A stretch of DNA of 21,532 nt from Pelargonium cotyledonis. Its lineage: Eukaryota; Streptophyta; Magnoliopsida; Geraniales; Geraniaceae. Below the pieces are notes generated by a model. That model was not told the DNA's origin, searched no databases, and saw nothing but the letters and a program-made list of their open reading frames with translations. The stretch spans positions 1-21,532 of the forward strand of contig JAYMTA010001145.1 of NCBI GenBank assembly GCA_036897625.1. Direction: 5' to 3'. Shown one piece after another: positions 1 to 10,060 of this stretch; the stretch's first letter is position 1, and each line of letters opens with the position of its first letter. Made by a program: the position numbers and the translations under genes.

Positions 1-10
1 ATAAAATACT

Positions 11-29
11 TTTATTATTATTATTATTA
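11..29. repeat. (TTA)n microsatellite
   Basis: This is a short run of about six TTA/ATT units at the left edge of the window, in AT-rich non-coding sequence. It is a simple sequence repeat with no functional signal. Confidence 0.8.
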
Positions 30-2520
30 GACTAATTTAGTGAATTTACATTATATCCATGTACAAAAAATTGCCCGCCATAGCTCAAATGTTTGAAGAT
101 ACAGAAAGACGAAACTGCCCCTGGGGTGATAGCTTTAACGGACAATTTAATAACATCTGACAAAATATATAACAAAATAATTATATTTTTTGAAAAATAA
201 AAAAGTGTGAGAAAAGCAATGTACAACCTATAGAGTATAGACCATAGCCTTCAAGTGCCTTTCCAAATCCAAATTTCCAATTTGGATATTTCCATTCATG
301 AAGAATAAATTAAAAACCAAATTGTTAAGATCGATTGATTCATCGAACAAAATCATTTTGAGTATGACTTCTTATTTATCGAGTCTCTCCTCTTTTCTAA
401 ATCACAAACCTCCACGAGTGAAAAAAGCAACCGAATAATGGCTTTCTAGGAATCGAGCCATTTTTTATCGTCACTTAGAGAGCTTTACGGCTGTCATCTT
501 AGAAATCATGCATTTTTCTGCTTCGGTGGCCATCGCCTCATGTCCGGGCATCCAACTTCTCAATGGAGCTATGGGGTTCTTCACTTTCTCTAGTTTTTAG
601 CTAGTTTGTTTTTCTATATTGAACTCTTGTTTGCCGAAAACTCATGTTGTACTTTTCTCCTTATTTTCAATGAAAAATACATGTTTGTATATATATAAAC
701 AATCACAAAAGTTAGAAGTGGCAACTTGGATTTTCAAATCACGTTGAAAATACTTAATTAGAACCCGATCCAAATAAAATGTAAGTTCGCTTTTAATGTC
801 AAATCAGTAGTTTGCCTAACCTAACCTGTATTTTCTAGTAAATCATCTTAAATGAACCTATTCAAAATTTGGGTCGGTCCATTCTATAGGGCCGAATCCT
901 CAACATTCCGAGTTCTGTTTACGATGTCCACGAGTTCATGCCCGCTTAACAGCTTTAATATATAGAATTGCCCACTTTAAAATTGGAGGTGTTGCAAATG
1001 ATTACTAAATTTCACTTAACTCCCACTCCTAGAAATGCTAAAACCTTATTTAAACAATGTTTATGTCCTTTGCATTGGCTTTTATTGTCATAAAGTTACA
1101 ATTTCAATAACCTTTCTTTCCCAAAATTAGGGCTTTTTTGTTGGCCTTTTCTCTCTGCACTTTGGTTAGAGTTAATGGCAGTGTCTTTGCAAATATGCAT
1201 CATCATATGATAAGCCCCAATAAAGAAGAACAGTACAGTACACAGTTGTAGTGGAATTCACCAATCACAATGTTTCCCGCTAAATCTTGAGCCTATAGCT
1301 TCCAATAGTAGAGCCACACATCAATCCAAAGCCTAAGCCAAAGCCAAAGCTTAGCCTCTTCTCTAATTTACTGCCCACAATGCTTGAAATAGGACTGAGC
1401 CAATGTTGTGAAACTTTTGTTTATCTTCTTCTAATATCCATTTCACCCTAATTGGTATTTTTTGAAATTTGCATTGAGACTTTATACTATTCCAAAGTCA
1501 ATGAATTGGTTTCAAGGTGATGTGTCTCTTTTATCGGAGGTCAAATTTAAACCGGTCTGGAAAAGAAGTTATCCGCATGTTAGAGTAAGAAGAGTCGATA
1601 TTTTGTGTTATGAGTTTTGATTATTGGAATTTCAGTCACAATCTTAGGAGTTGAGTTGGACCATATACGGAGAAAATACATTGTTAAGTGAAAATTGAGG
1701 TGTATACTCATAAATTTACTTTTGGCGTGTGATAGTCAATGTCTCTATTGTGAGAATTCTAGTGTAAAGTTTAGAGGGAGTACGACTGAATGTGAAAAAT
1801 GAGATGTGAATGAATTCACCTCCCCTTTCGTACTAATAGTAGGTGTCTATGTACTCACATACAAGATTGAAGATGTGACGTTGTATGATTGGTTAGTGAC
1901 AATTGTGGGCCCATAATAGCTCACAAGTTTATATTTTTTTAGTGTTTGGGCGAGATTTAGGATCTTCTCTAACCCTTTGAGCACAATAACATCTGACTTA
2001 AATTTTAAAAAGTGTACATTATTCACTTGACATTCTAGAGGGCATGCAAGTGTCATTGGACACTGAAGCACAATCTCAAACACATAGTTGTACTTGATTG
2101 CCTCGGGAAGGGTGAGGGTGTGTTCGTGTGCCTCCTCGGGAAGTGTAGGGGAGCAATTGAAAAAAACACGAGATACATGGAGGCGTGTGGGAGAAAGGGC
2201 ATAAGAAGCTCAAGATGCTATCGAACAACACTGTTGAGCTCCCTTATGTCAAGCAAAAGGGTTGGGGAAAACTTATTTAGGACGTGCGAAGTGTTGTGCA
2301 GTCTAATGTTATAATTTTGTGCCAGAAGTTATTATTTGTGCATGTGCATGACCATGTTGCAGCGCTAACCTAAGTGCAATATTGTGATTGAGTTTGGAAG
2401 AACAATTCTTTTATTAGACAACCTTTGCTTGTTAGAGCCCCTATTTCTTGATCGAGTAATGAATAATTATATTTCCTTTTATAGTTTCCAATTTTGTTGT
2501 CGTCTCTCCTCCATCAAACT
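30..2520. other. AT-rich intergenic DNA, no gene recognised
   Basis: Both strands hold only short, stop-riddled reading frames with no domain I recognise. The longest, a 78-codon frame on the minus strand at 1847-2083, has no family signature and no convincing splice-linked neighbours. Fragments such as the block around 1520-2080 look like old repeat-derived DNA, but no terminal repeats, primer-binding site or polymerase motifs can be seen, so I give no class. Confidence 0.5.
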
Positions 2521-2523
2521 AGA

Positions 2524-2647
2524 CATGTATTGAAAATACACAATTATATAGTTTGTTTATCCATATGTTAACTTCTTATCTATCTATACAAGTCTTGAAA
2601 GTACGCGATTATATGGTTTATTCCTCCACTTGTTAACCTCTTACTAA
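2524..2647. repeat. Degenerate tandem repeat, two ~60-bp units
   Basis: Two diverged copies lie side by side, about 2524-2582 and 2589-2647. Both follow the pattern TTGAAA-GTAC-type core, CGATTATATGG-like block, TTTAT, then GTTAACCTCTTA-like end. A weaker third copy may follow near 2680. The wording resembles sequence often seen in plant LTR regions, so this may be a retrotransposon LTR remnant; that origin is inference only. Confidence 0.5.
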
Positions 2648-3039
2648 TTGATTTTACTTTTTGTGTATAATCTCAAAATGTCATGTAAATAAGCAGTTAT
2701 ATAAGATTAAAAAGAACATCAAACTTGCATGCATGTAAGTGACCATGTATAATAAAATAGCAAAACATGAAGAATCTTAGGTGATCCTCTTGAATTAAAA
2801 AGCCTATTCTAACAAAGTTTTCACGTACACCATAAATCACATGCACATAAAACAAAAAACAACAAAGCTCAACTATGACAAAACTCTCAAACGAATCTCC
2901 TGCCACCAAACTACATCATTACTTTATTGATTTATCTTTATAAAAGAATCAAAGTGTTTAGTGTGTGTATTCAACATTTTATTTTAATTATTATTAAAGA
3001 ACTATAGAAGATTTGAGAAGATCTTTTATATATATATGG

Positions 3040-3355
3040 TCAATTGCAAGTTGTGTTTTGTGTTGTATCATAACGAATAACACGACACGTTTATGAGTGA
3101 GTTGATATGACAAAATCGTCAATACCATACATATATTACATTTAAACAATTGTATTAAGAATCATAGGATCCAATCTGATTTAAATAAGCGGATTGATAT
3201 GACCCATTATATTTGATCCATTTAACTTAAATGAGTCATTATAAAATACAATATATATGAAAAAAAATACATTTTGTAAACAAATTTAACACAAATATAA
3301 CACGATTATCAAACATGTTAATCTTCGTGTTGTGTCACAAGTTGTGAACTAAATT
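3040..3355. repeat. Degenerate dispersed repeat (possible retroelement remnant)
   Basis: This AT-rich segment is bounded by related GTTGTG/CGTGTTGTG-type words. It contains AATAACACGACACG and several GA(C/T)CCATT-like words that often recur in plant interspersed repeats. There is no open reading frame and no clear terminal repeat. The assignment is tentative and the limits are approximate. Confidence 0.25.
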
Positions 3356-3534
3356 AGAAGCCAAAAATAATATTAGATATGGAGATAAAGTATTTATAGC
3401 CGTTACAAATACTTTAATTATAAACCCAAATTAAATACAAATATTTACACTAAATTAATAAGTGTTGACACAGACATCATAGCCTCTAACTTTTATTTAT
3501 TTAATTAATTTCTCTTACCTCGTTTTCATCACAG

Positions 3535-3915
3535 TGCTCTGGTGTCACTTGAGGCCGTACAGATGGCTGTGTTGTGATTGGTCAGCCAATCATGACTCTC
3601 TCTCTCTCTGCCACAATTTTTATTTATTTATTTATTAACTTTTCTGCTTCCAGATTTAACCAACTACAATCATTCATTCACGTCCTCCCGCCAAAAATTA
3701 CCCTTTTCAGGCGGGAAAGGGAAGGAGGCCACTCGCGCGAGTGGCGCGTGGGAAGAAACAAGAGCGTTGGACGTTACATGGACAGAGGTCCGAGTAGAGG
3801 CAGCGGTTGGTGCCAGGGGGCACACTACTCACTCTGACATCGGACACTCACTCTGCACCAGGGTGACACTCGCTCTCTCAAATCACAGGGCGCGTGCTCT
3901 ACGTCATCCACATTA
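3535..3915. promoter_or_regulatory. Orphan promoter-like island with CCAAT and E2F sites
   Basis: This block is GC-richer than its surroundings. It holds two CCAAT boxes in inverted orientation (ATTGG at 3577-3581, CCAAT at 3586-3590), a CT run at 3596-3609, and two E2F-type sites facing each other. The sites are CCCGCCAAA at 3688-3696, which read backwards fits TTTSSCGS, and GCGGGAAA at 3711-3718, the reverse of TTTCCCGC. An 18-bp palindrome (3728-3745) follows. Paired CCAAT and E2F sites are typical of plant DNA-replication and cell-cycle promoters. No matching coding region is found on either side, so this may be a promoter fragment, a non-coding RNA promoter, or chance. Confidence 0.35.
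3728..3745. repeat. 18-bp perfect palindrome
   Basis: GCCACTCGCGCGAGTGGC reads identically on both strands. It lies ten bases after the second E2F-type site. It could bind a dimeric factor or be incidental in a locally GC-rich patch. Confidence 0.85.
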
Positions 3916-3974
3916 TATATATTTAAAATCCTTGTATTATTTCATTAAAAAATAAATCCATGTATTAAAATTTA

Positions 3975-4075
3975 AACCACCAAGTGGTAGGATCGACTAG
4001 GAAGGGTTTAATCCATCTTAACCGAGTTCGAGTTTCAGGGTATATAGACGCATTGAAATTTAGTAGGAAGAAGTT
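3975..4075 (+). mobile_element. tRNA-derived SINE-like fragment
   Basis: AAGTGGTAGG near 3981-3990 resembles an RNA polymerase III box A. GAGTTCGAGTTTC near 4024-4036 resembles box B (consensus GGTTCGANNCC), with tRNA-like spacing between them. This is the usual head of a plant SINE. The 3' end and target-site duplications are not visible, so the element is probably old and its limits are uncertain. Confidence 0.4.
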
Positions 4076-4199
4076 TTTCGTTCTTATGGTTTTACCACAT
4101 TCAAATGAGGATTATGCTTAAAAGTGATGACCACAGATCTGGTTCGAGAACTTCACAAAATAAATATTTAAATAAAGTAACCTCGAACTTAAGACAATA

Positions 4200-4352
4200 T
4201 TATGAGAATCATTTTTTAGGTTGTACATTACAAGAAGATCATACATGATATCTATTTACACTTCATTTAACTAACAATATCACGTCTCACAAGACACAAA
4301 CTCGAGACTCTATAGTGCCTAAGTGGTGCACATACCACTTGGCCTGGACGAT
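4200..4352 (-). mobile_element. Second SINE-like fragment, opposite strand
   Basis: Read on the minus strand, the segment opens with GGCCAAGTGGTATGTGCACC, a good box A, and continues to a box B-like GAGTCTCGAGTTTGTGTC about 30 bases on. The inverted words AAGTGGT/ACCACTT at 4320-4339 could form a small hairpin. It faces the SINE-like fragment at 3975, and the two may be independent insertions. The tail and flanking duplications are unclear. Confidence 0.4.
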
Positions 4353-4680
4353 GTTCAGCAAAAATCAAACATTTACTAAGACTTTTTTTGTTTCTAGTGA
4401 AAAGTTAGCTTATGGACTGAACTACACAACAAAGGTCAAAGGTAGTTATCACTATTTCTCATAACTCACTAACAAAGTACAAAGCTTGAACCATTGACTT
4501 CTTCCCTAAAAACTTAGCTCCCATTGGAGATAATAGTTACAGATAGGTTGTTGGCATTGATAAATGAACATTTCATTTCTATAAGCATTGAATAGTCTCT
4601 ATCTTCTCAGTACTATTCAAGATTTGAGTACCAATACCTACAGAGCAGGTAGAGATCACCAATTCCCTTGAAAATTCCTT

Positions 4681-4702
4681 GAGAGAGAGAGAGAGAGAGA
4701 GA
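4681..4702. repeat. (GA)11 microsatellite
   Basis: Eleven uninterrupted GA units lie downstream of the PRT1 gene, in intergenic DNA. GA repeats in plants can be polymorphic and can bind BPC-type GAGA factors. No evidence of function is visible here. Confidence 0.9.
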
Positions 4703-5079
4703 AACCAAGTAGCCTCATAATATATCACACAAGTGAACAGCACAGCACAGCACTAAATGTGAATCTCAAAGATTTTATACAAACACACAATAGTCAAATT
4801 GGTACTGGGTGGCTTAATGGGGATATTACTTCATGACCATCTAGCTAGGTTTCAAAGGACTGTTTGTGAGGGTCTCGAACATAGAACCCTAAGTTTTCTC
4901 ACAATCACTCTACACAAACCCGTACATGACACTCAGACTCATAAATAGACCAGGCAATTTGGGCCATAAGTGACAGGACACGTTAAGATTGGTGAAAAGT
5001 TTGTCCGATAAAAACATGTGTTTTTCCCCGGTCCGTTTAGGTCCACGGTCTGCATTGCCATATATACTTGTTGATATAA
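4703..5079 (-). other. PRT1 3' flank, probably including its 3' UTR
   Basis: This stretch lies directly downstream of the PRT1 stop codon on the minus strand, so it should contain the 3' UTR and polyadenylation region. I could not place a clear AATAAA signal. No other gene is seen here. Confidence 0.4.
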
Positions 5080-8000
5080 TTAACTAGTCGGGTCGGTGTC
5101 GTTTTGGTCGACTTGAGAACCCATGCCACTCTCGGTGTTACTCTCCTGAACTGTACTGGGCACAATGGAAGGAACAGAACCATTTTGTAGAGAATCGGAC
5201 AGTAAACCGATTAGGAAATCACCTGGTAATGTGGGAGGAGAAGATATGATGTCCGAGTTCTCGGGGTTGGACAAGAATCCCGCTAGCGAATTGCGCAGTG
5301 CTCTGTTCTCTGAGTTTTCGGAAGTTTCAGACCAGGCTCTGTTTATCGCTCTTAACCATTCGGATCTATCTGAAGCGTTTTCAGAAGCATGGCTGCCCAC
5401 CAACCGTACCATAAAACTGTGCATGGTGTTGTTCTTGCGCTTAAACTTGTGTTCTGGAGTATGCTGTTGATTGAACCGGCCGGGAAGCTTGGAGCGAGTG
5501 TTGTAGCATTCTCCACACAAGTCAAAGCCAACTTCTTCTGTGCAATCAATGCATTTGTATCTATCACCAACTACCGGGTACATCTGTGAATAAATAACAA
5601 AAATTTAAGGCTGTCAGTATATTTCTCATCCAATAAAGTTGGAAGCATGGTTGCTGAATAGTGGTACAAATCGTGAACCAGAAAGGAATTTTGGGAATTG
5701 GGTATCGGGAATCATATCGTTATCAGAAGATACAAACACAGTCGCACAAGAAATTTAAATAAAATGTTATGGAATAAATATATCAATAATTATGAAGATA
5801 AAAAAACAATTTTATTTAAAATAAACAACCTAATTAGTTCAAAATAATTAAAACACAATTATGAAAGTCAACTTTGTATCCAACTTTTCTAGACATCATT
5901 TTCAAGATTAATATCACAATCACTATCATCTGCATCATCCAACATGTTAGGTTAGGCCTCAAACTCAAGAGGTTATATAGCAAATCGAAAACCTTGTCTT
6001 CTTCTTGAAAAAGGTAAAACAGAGGAAGAAAACAAAGATACAAGCATAAAATTTTGTATCTTTTATTAGCTCCGAACAGTGAATCATTTCGCAAATAGTA
6101 TCGTGAATCGCGATATTTGACAACCACGGTGGGAAGAATACTTCAACATTGTCAATACTTTGATCAAAAACTTTCTCGTCCAATACAGTAACTGTTAGTC
6201 TATTGATTGTTTTACAGAAATCGGAGAACAATTTCAAATCAGACCACAGCCATAACTCCATAGTCTGTACTTTGATCCAGTGCGAGAAACATAAAGACAC
6301 GTCTAATGTGGCTACCAATTTTATAAATAATAATAAAAAAAAGTCTTACTTAAAGCCTACTTGGCAGTGTGAAGGATTGAAATGGATCTTGAAGTTGATT
6401 TTGAAAATAAATCTCTACAAACACACAATTTCCCATTATTATTCTCAGTCAATGTAGTCTAGGACTTGGAACTACAGTCAAAGGGCAAGGATATATAAAT
6501 GAAGAAACTGAGAGGATTATAGAAATTACCCCGCATGAATCACACCCAATTCCAATATGAACACTTGAATGACGATCAGACCACATAGTAGATTGTCCTC
6601 CAGTGGGCTCTGGGGAACGGAGACCCTTTTCATCAGCTTCTTTGGAACCTAGGAACACATCATCACATGATAAGTAGCCAAGTCAAGATAACCTGCTTCT
6701 GAGTTGATATTCGGAGTTCTAATGAACAGACGAGTTGAAAAATCAGAATTAATGAAAATTAACATACAAGATACGAATGGCTTCTCATGGTTGGAATTGA
6801 CCAGTTCGAGCTGAACAGTAGCCTTTCTTGCTGCATATTCTGTATGAAAATTCTGCTCCAGAAAATGATCAAGCTCCAAACATACTTTAGGAAATCCCAG
6901 GGGATGCAAACTTTGACAAACATGACATCTAAGCATTGCATCAGCTGAACTGACGACACAACTTTCACAATGTACTGAACAATTTCAAGACTGATAATCA
7001 GATTAGCCAAAACAAGACAAAAGTTCTGGTGCAGAAGAATAAAATGGAATAGCAGATAGCAAAGGAATGAAGTACACATACCATGGCCACAATTTAAAAC
7101 CACAGGACGGTACAACAGATTCTTGCAAGTAGAACACAAAACATCAGCAACTGAAATATGGTTGCATTTTCCTCCATTAAGCTCGTCTTGAGGCGTTTCC
7201 TTTTCTTGGATTGCAATAGTTCTCATCACTTCAGGAGTTCCATCAGTGTTTCGGTCGGGACACGTACTTTGGATCAGCAAAGCAGGCCCTAATTGATCCA
7301 TGTTTCCGCTAGAGTCTCCTTTCCTTGAAGTCCAATGATCTGAACTCATGCTGGACCCATTGCATTTTCCTCCATTAAGCTCATCTTGAGGCGTTTCCTT
7401 TTCTTGGATTGCAATAGTTCTCATCACTTCAGGAGTTCCATCAGTGTTTCGGTCAGGACACGTACTTTGGATCAGCAAAGCAGGCCCTAATTGATCCGTT
7501 TTTCCGCTAGAGTCTCCTTTCCTTGAAGTCCAATGATCTGAACTCATGCTGGACCCATTGCATTTCCCTCCATTAAGCTCATCTTGAGGCGTTTCCTTTT
7601 CTTGGATTGCAATAGTTCTCATCACTTCAGGAGTTCCATCAGAGTTTCGGTCAGGACATGTGCTTTGGATCAGCAAAGCAGGCCCTAATTGATCCGTGTT
7701 TCCGCTAGAGTCTCCTTTCCTTGAAGTCCAATGATCTGAACTCATGCTGGACCCAGAAGCAGTAGAGGAGTTCACAGAATCACCATCATCCAGGCAATCC
7801 AATTCCTTACTAGCATGAGAATCACACACATGAGCATCAAATTGAGGTGAGAAGAAGCCAGTCTTCTTTTCTTCCTCTGAAAGGTATGAAGTTGAGGAAT
7901 TATAAATCATATGATTTTACAAATAGTACCCGAACAAGCACAAAGAACAAATAGTTGTTCTGGAAGCAATTGAAACAAATAACACAACAGCATTAATATA

Positions 8001-9979
8001 TTTGGTAAATCAAAATATTTTTGCTTAGGAATACTTATATGCATCAATATGGACCAACTAAGGCTCCCCAAACACAAACCTAAAAAGAGCTATGGCATTC
8101 TTTGTTTCAAAAAAATCTCATCATCTGGTTGTGATTTTTATCAATAAATTATTAGGTTTGACTCATTCCAGACACTCCCATGACTTCAATTAATGCACAC
8201 AGAAAAAATGATATGTGCATAGACTTGGATGTGCAAGCATTTTAACAAAATGTGAAGCTCACCTATAATTTGATGTTCCCTCCTATTATAGGCAACAGGA
8301 TACATCTTCAAGAGCAAGAAGTGAAGCATCTGACAGACGGTCGGGAAGTGAGTATATGTATGCCTACAAATTGGACAATGGGATTCACCCATACCATTCA
8401 TGGAATGATGGACACACCAGAAACAGGACACATGACCGCATGCTGTAGAGAAAGAAATAAATGAGATGAAGAGTAAAAAAACCCCTATGCATGTATTTAT
8501 AGGAGCAAACAACAATGTCTTACACAGCACAATGGGTTTGTACAGAAGATCCCTGTAGCAACAAACAGAAAATACTCAATTTAATAAAAGTATTAGGAAA
8601 AGATGATAATAACAAGTTCATTTAGCAACTAATAAAAGAAACAAACATAACATCCATCAAGTTCAAAATGTAAACCACAACATCGATAAGCTTATAATTA
8701 CAGTAACAGACCATACAAAAGCTAAAAGATATCTAAGCAAAAACATAAGGAAGAAAGGATGATAAAGACAATGTGTTTGGAATTGGAAGGAGATAAATGG
8801 TGGGGTGGTTCAAGTAGAGTATTAAATGATTGTAAATCTCCTATAAAGTTTAACTGTTTAAGCGACATACAAAACTGTAAATCTATGATATTTTTCTTCT
8901 TACCTAATGCCTTGCATTTAAGAACATGTCCAAGATACAGAGTCGAGTTCAGTCCCATTAATATTATTAAGATTTGTGAGTGTCAATAAAAGGACAAGTA
9001 GACTAGCAAAAGAGTAAATTTTTAACCAACAAAAATGTCAGCATGTAGCCTTAGATCAATTCTCTGTAAGAAACAAAGGACGATAAAGACAATGTGTACG
9101 GAATTGGACGGAGAGAAATGGTGGCGTGGTTTAAGTAGAGTGTTCGATGAAGAAAATTGTACATCTATGATATTTCTTCTTCTTACCTAATGCCAAGCAT
9201 TTAAGAGCATGTCCAAGATACAAAGCTGAGTTCATCCCCATTAACAACATTCAGATTTGTGAGTGCTAATAAAGGGAAAAAATAGTGTAAATTCTTAGGA
9301 AAGTTGAGATGTCACCAACTGAATACAATAAAAGGGGAAGACTTTATATAAAATAAGAATTATATGGCCATCAGCCAATAATTTATCAAATGAAGATAGT
9401 ACATTCCTGCCAAAGCATTGCACCTCGGTATGCCAAATGACCTATAAGTTATCAAAAACAGAGAATCTAAACCTTTTGTTCACTCAAAAAACTCAATTGT
9501 AGCCAAAACATTCACTAGCTTAGAAATCTTCAACACATTCGATACTTCCTCAAACTCAAGCATCAAATACAATAATGATTGTCCACAATTTCACATGCTC
9601 ACTAACACAAAAATTCAATAATAAATCAGTCTCTTCAATCCAATCATATCCCCTACAACAACCGCATACACAAATCTCTAACACTATAAAATTTCAAACA
9701 ATTCTTCTCAACGATCAAATCCAATCCAAACAATCAATCAAATCCAATTATCAAATCGCATAACCTACGCCACCAAAGGAACCTTAATTCACCAATAATC
9801 GCGCATTTCCAGCCGCCAAACGGACAAAGACAAGGGACACATTCAATCTATCAATTCAAGATTCAATTGAGCAATGGAGGTTTAGAGAGAACTCACAGAC
9901 AAACGCAACAGACGAAGGAATCGCTGATAATTTCCTCCGGAGGCGAAGCTTCGGCAACTGATAAGCTCTGGTTCTCCAT
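5080..9979 (-). CDS. PRT1: E3 ubiquitin-protein ligase PRT1-like (7 exons, ~638 aa)
   Basis: PRT1 is the plant N-recognin that ubiquitinates proteins carrying aromatic N-terminal residues in the N-degron pathway. Exons on the minus strand, all with GT-AG borders and consistent phase, are 9979-9897, 8552-8524, 8442-8263, 7876-7082, 6974-6768, 6648-6530 and 5583-5080. The product starts MENQSLSVAE. RING1 is C3HC4 (C24, C27, C39, H41, C44, C47, C60, C63). RING2 is C345, C348, C360, H362, C365, C368, C379, C382. A ZZ finger follows (C467, C470, C482, C485, C494, C497, H512, H516). This RING-RING-ZZ order and the wording match Arabidopsis PRT1. The protein is much longer than Arabidopsis PRT1 (about 410 aa), partly because residues 139-336 are a three-fold 66-aa repeat. 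The polar C-terminal tail (517-638) has no known domain. All zinc ligands are present, so it should be functional. Confidence 0.93.
5584..6529 (-). other. PRT1 intron 6 with a possible coding remnant
   Basis: This 946-bp intron separates the two halves of the ZZ finger. On the minus strand at about 6318-6050 a frame reads with protein-like composition (LWLWSDLKLFSDFCKTINRL, then VFFPPWLSNIAIHD). A nearby shifted frame ends at about 5896 with an acidic MLDDADDSDCDINLENDV before a stop. The style recalls the LRR/FBD part of plant F-box proteins, but no defining motif is present. It is at best a decayed gene fragment captured in the intron. Confidence 0.3.
7161..7754 (-). repeat. Three in-frame 198-bp tandem repeats in PRT1 exon 4
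   Basis: The copies are 7754-7557, 7556-7359 and 7358-7161 on the minus strand. Each encodes 66 residues beginning GSSMSSDHWT and ending NGGKCN. By eye, copies 1 and 2 differ at about five of 198 bases and copies 2 and 3 at about four. Protein differences are few (N/K, T/M, S/T). The repeat lies in the linker between RING1 and RING2, and its length, a multiple of three, keeps RING2 in frame. The near identity points to recent expansion or gene conversion. Confidence 0.95.
8553..9896 (-). other. PRT1 intron 1
   Basis: This 1344-bp intron runs from a TCT|GTGAGT donor to a CTACAG|GG acceptor and interrupts RING1 just after C27. It holds the imperfect tandem duplication described separately. The rest is AT-rich and has no recognisable gene. 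Confidence 0.85.
8751..9298. repeat. Imperfect ~230-270-bp tandem duplication in PRT1 intron 1
   Basis: Copy A (about 8751-9024) and copy B (about 9070-9298) share long blocks. These include the GATAAAGACAATGTGT start, an ATCTATGATATTT-CTTCTTACCTAATGCC block, a CATGTCCAAGATAC block and GATTTGTGAGTG near the end. Copy A carries an extra stretch of roughly 30-40 bases. On the minus strand each copy holds a short frame (MG-NS-LYLGH-LKC-ALG) that ends at a GT splice-donor-like site, so a cryptic exon is conceivable, but the two versions differ at about five of 19 residues. Confidence 0.85.
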
Positions 9980-10060
9980 CGAAGGTGATTCGGAAAAACC
10001 CTAGGGAGATCGGAGGAGGAGGAGAGGTTCACGTGGACGGTATATGAGAAACGTGGAGGT
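9980..10060 (-). promoter_or_regulatory. PRT1 5' leader and proximal promoter with G-box
   Basis: Upstream of the PRT1 start, the minus strand carries a pyrimidine-rich leader (CTCCTCCTCCTCC). It also carries CACGTG, a G-box, at 10030-10035, and a second ACGT core lies near 10050. G-boxes bind bZIP and bHLH factors. I do not see a clear TATA box, so the transcription start is not fixed. Confidence 0.45.

Noticed and set aside
32-226. 64-codon minus-strand frame at the window edge
   Set aside because: It lies in low-complexity AT-rich DNA and has no recognisable motif. It could be the tail of something outside the window, but nothing supports that.
1847-2083. 78-codon minus-strand frame in the left intergenic region
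   Set aside because: No domain, no splice-linked partners and no homology that I recognise; the surrounding DNA looks repeat-derived.
3767-3955. Plus-strand frame in the GC-richer island
   Set aside because: Its composition follows the local GC content, it resembles no protein family, and it runs into AT-rich sequence; it is most likely a chance frame.
8722-8989. Overlapping frames on both strands in PRT1 intron 1
   Set aside because: They fall in the intron duplication; the two copies differ at about a quarter of residues in the best block and show no family motif, so no gene is called.
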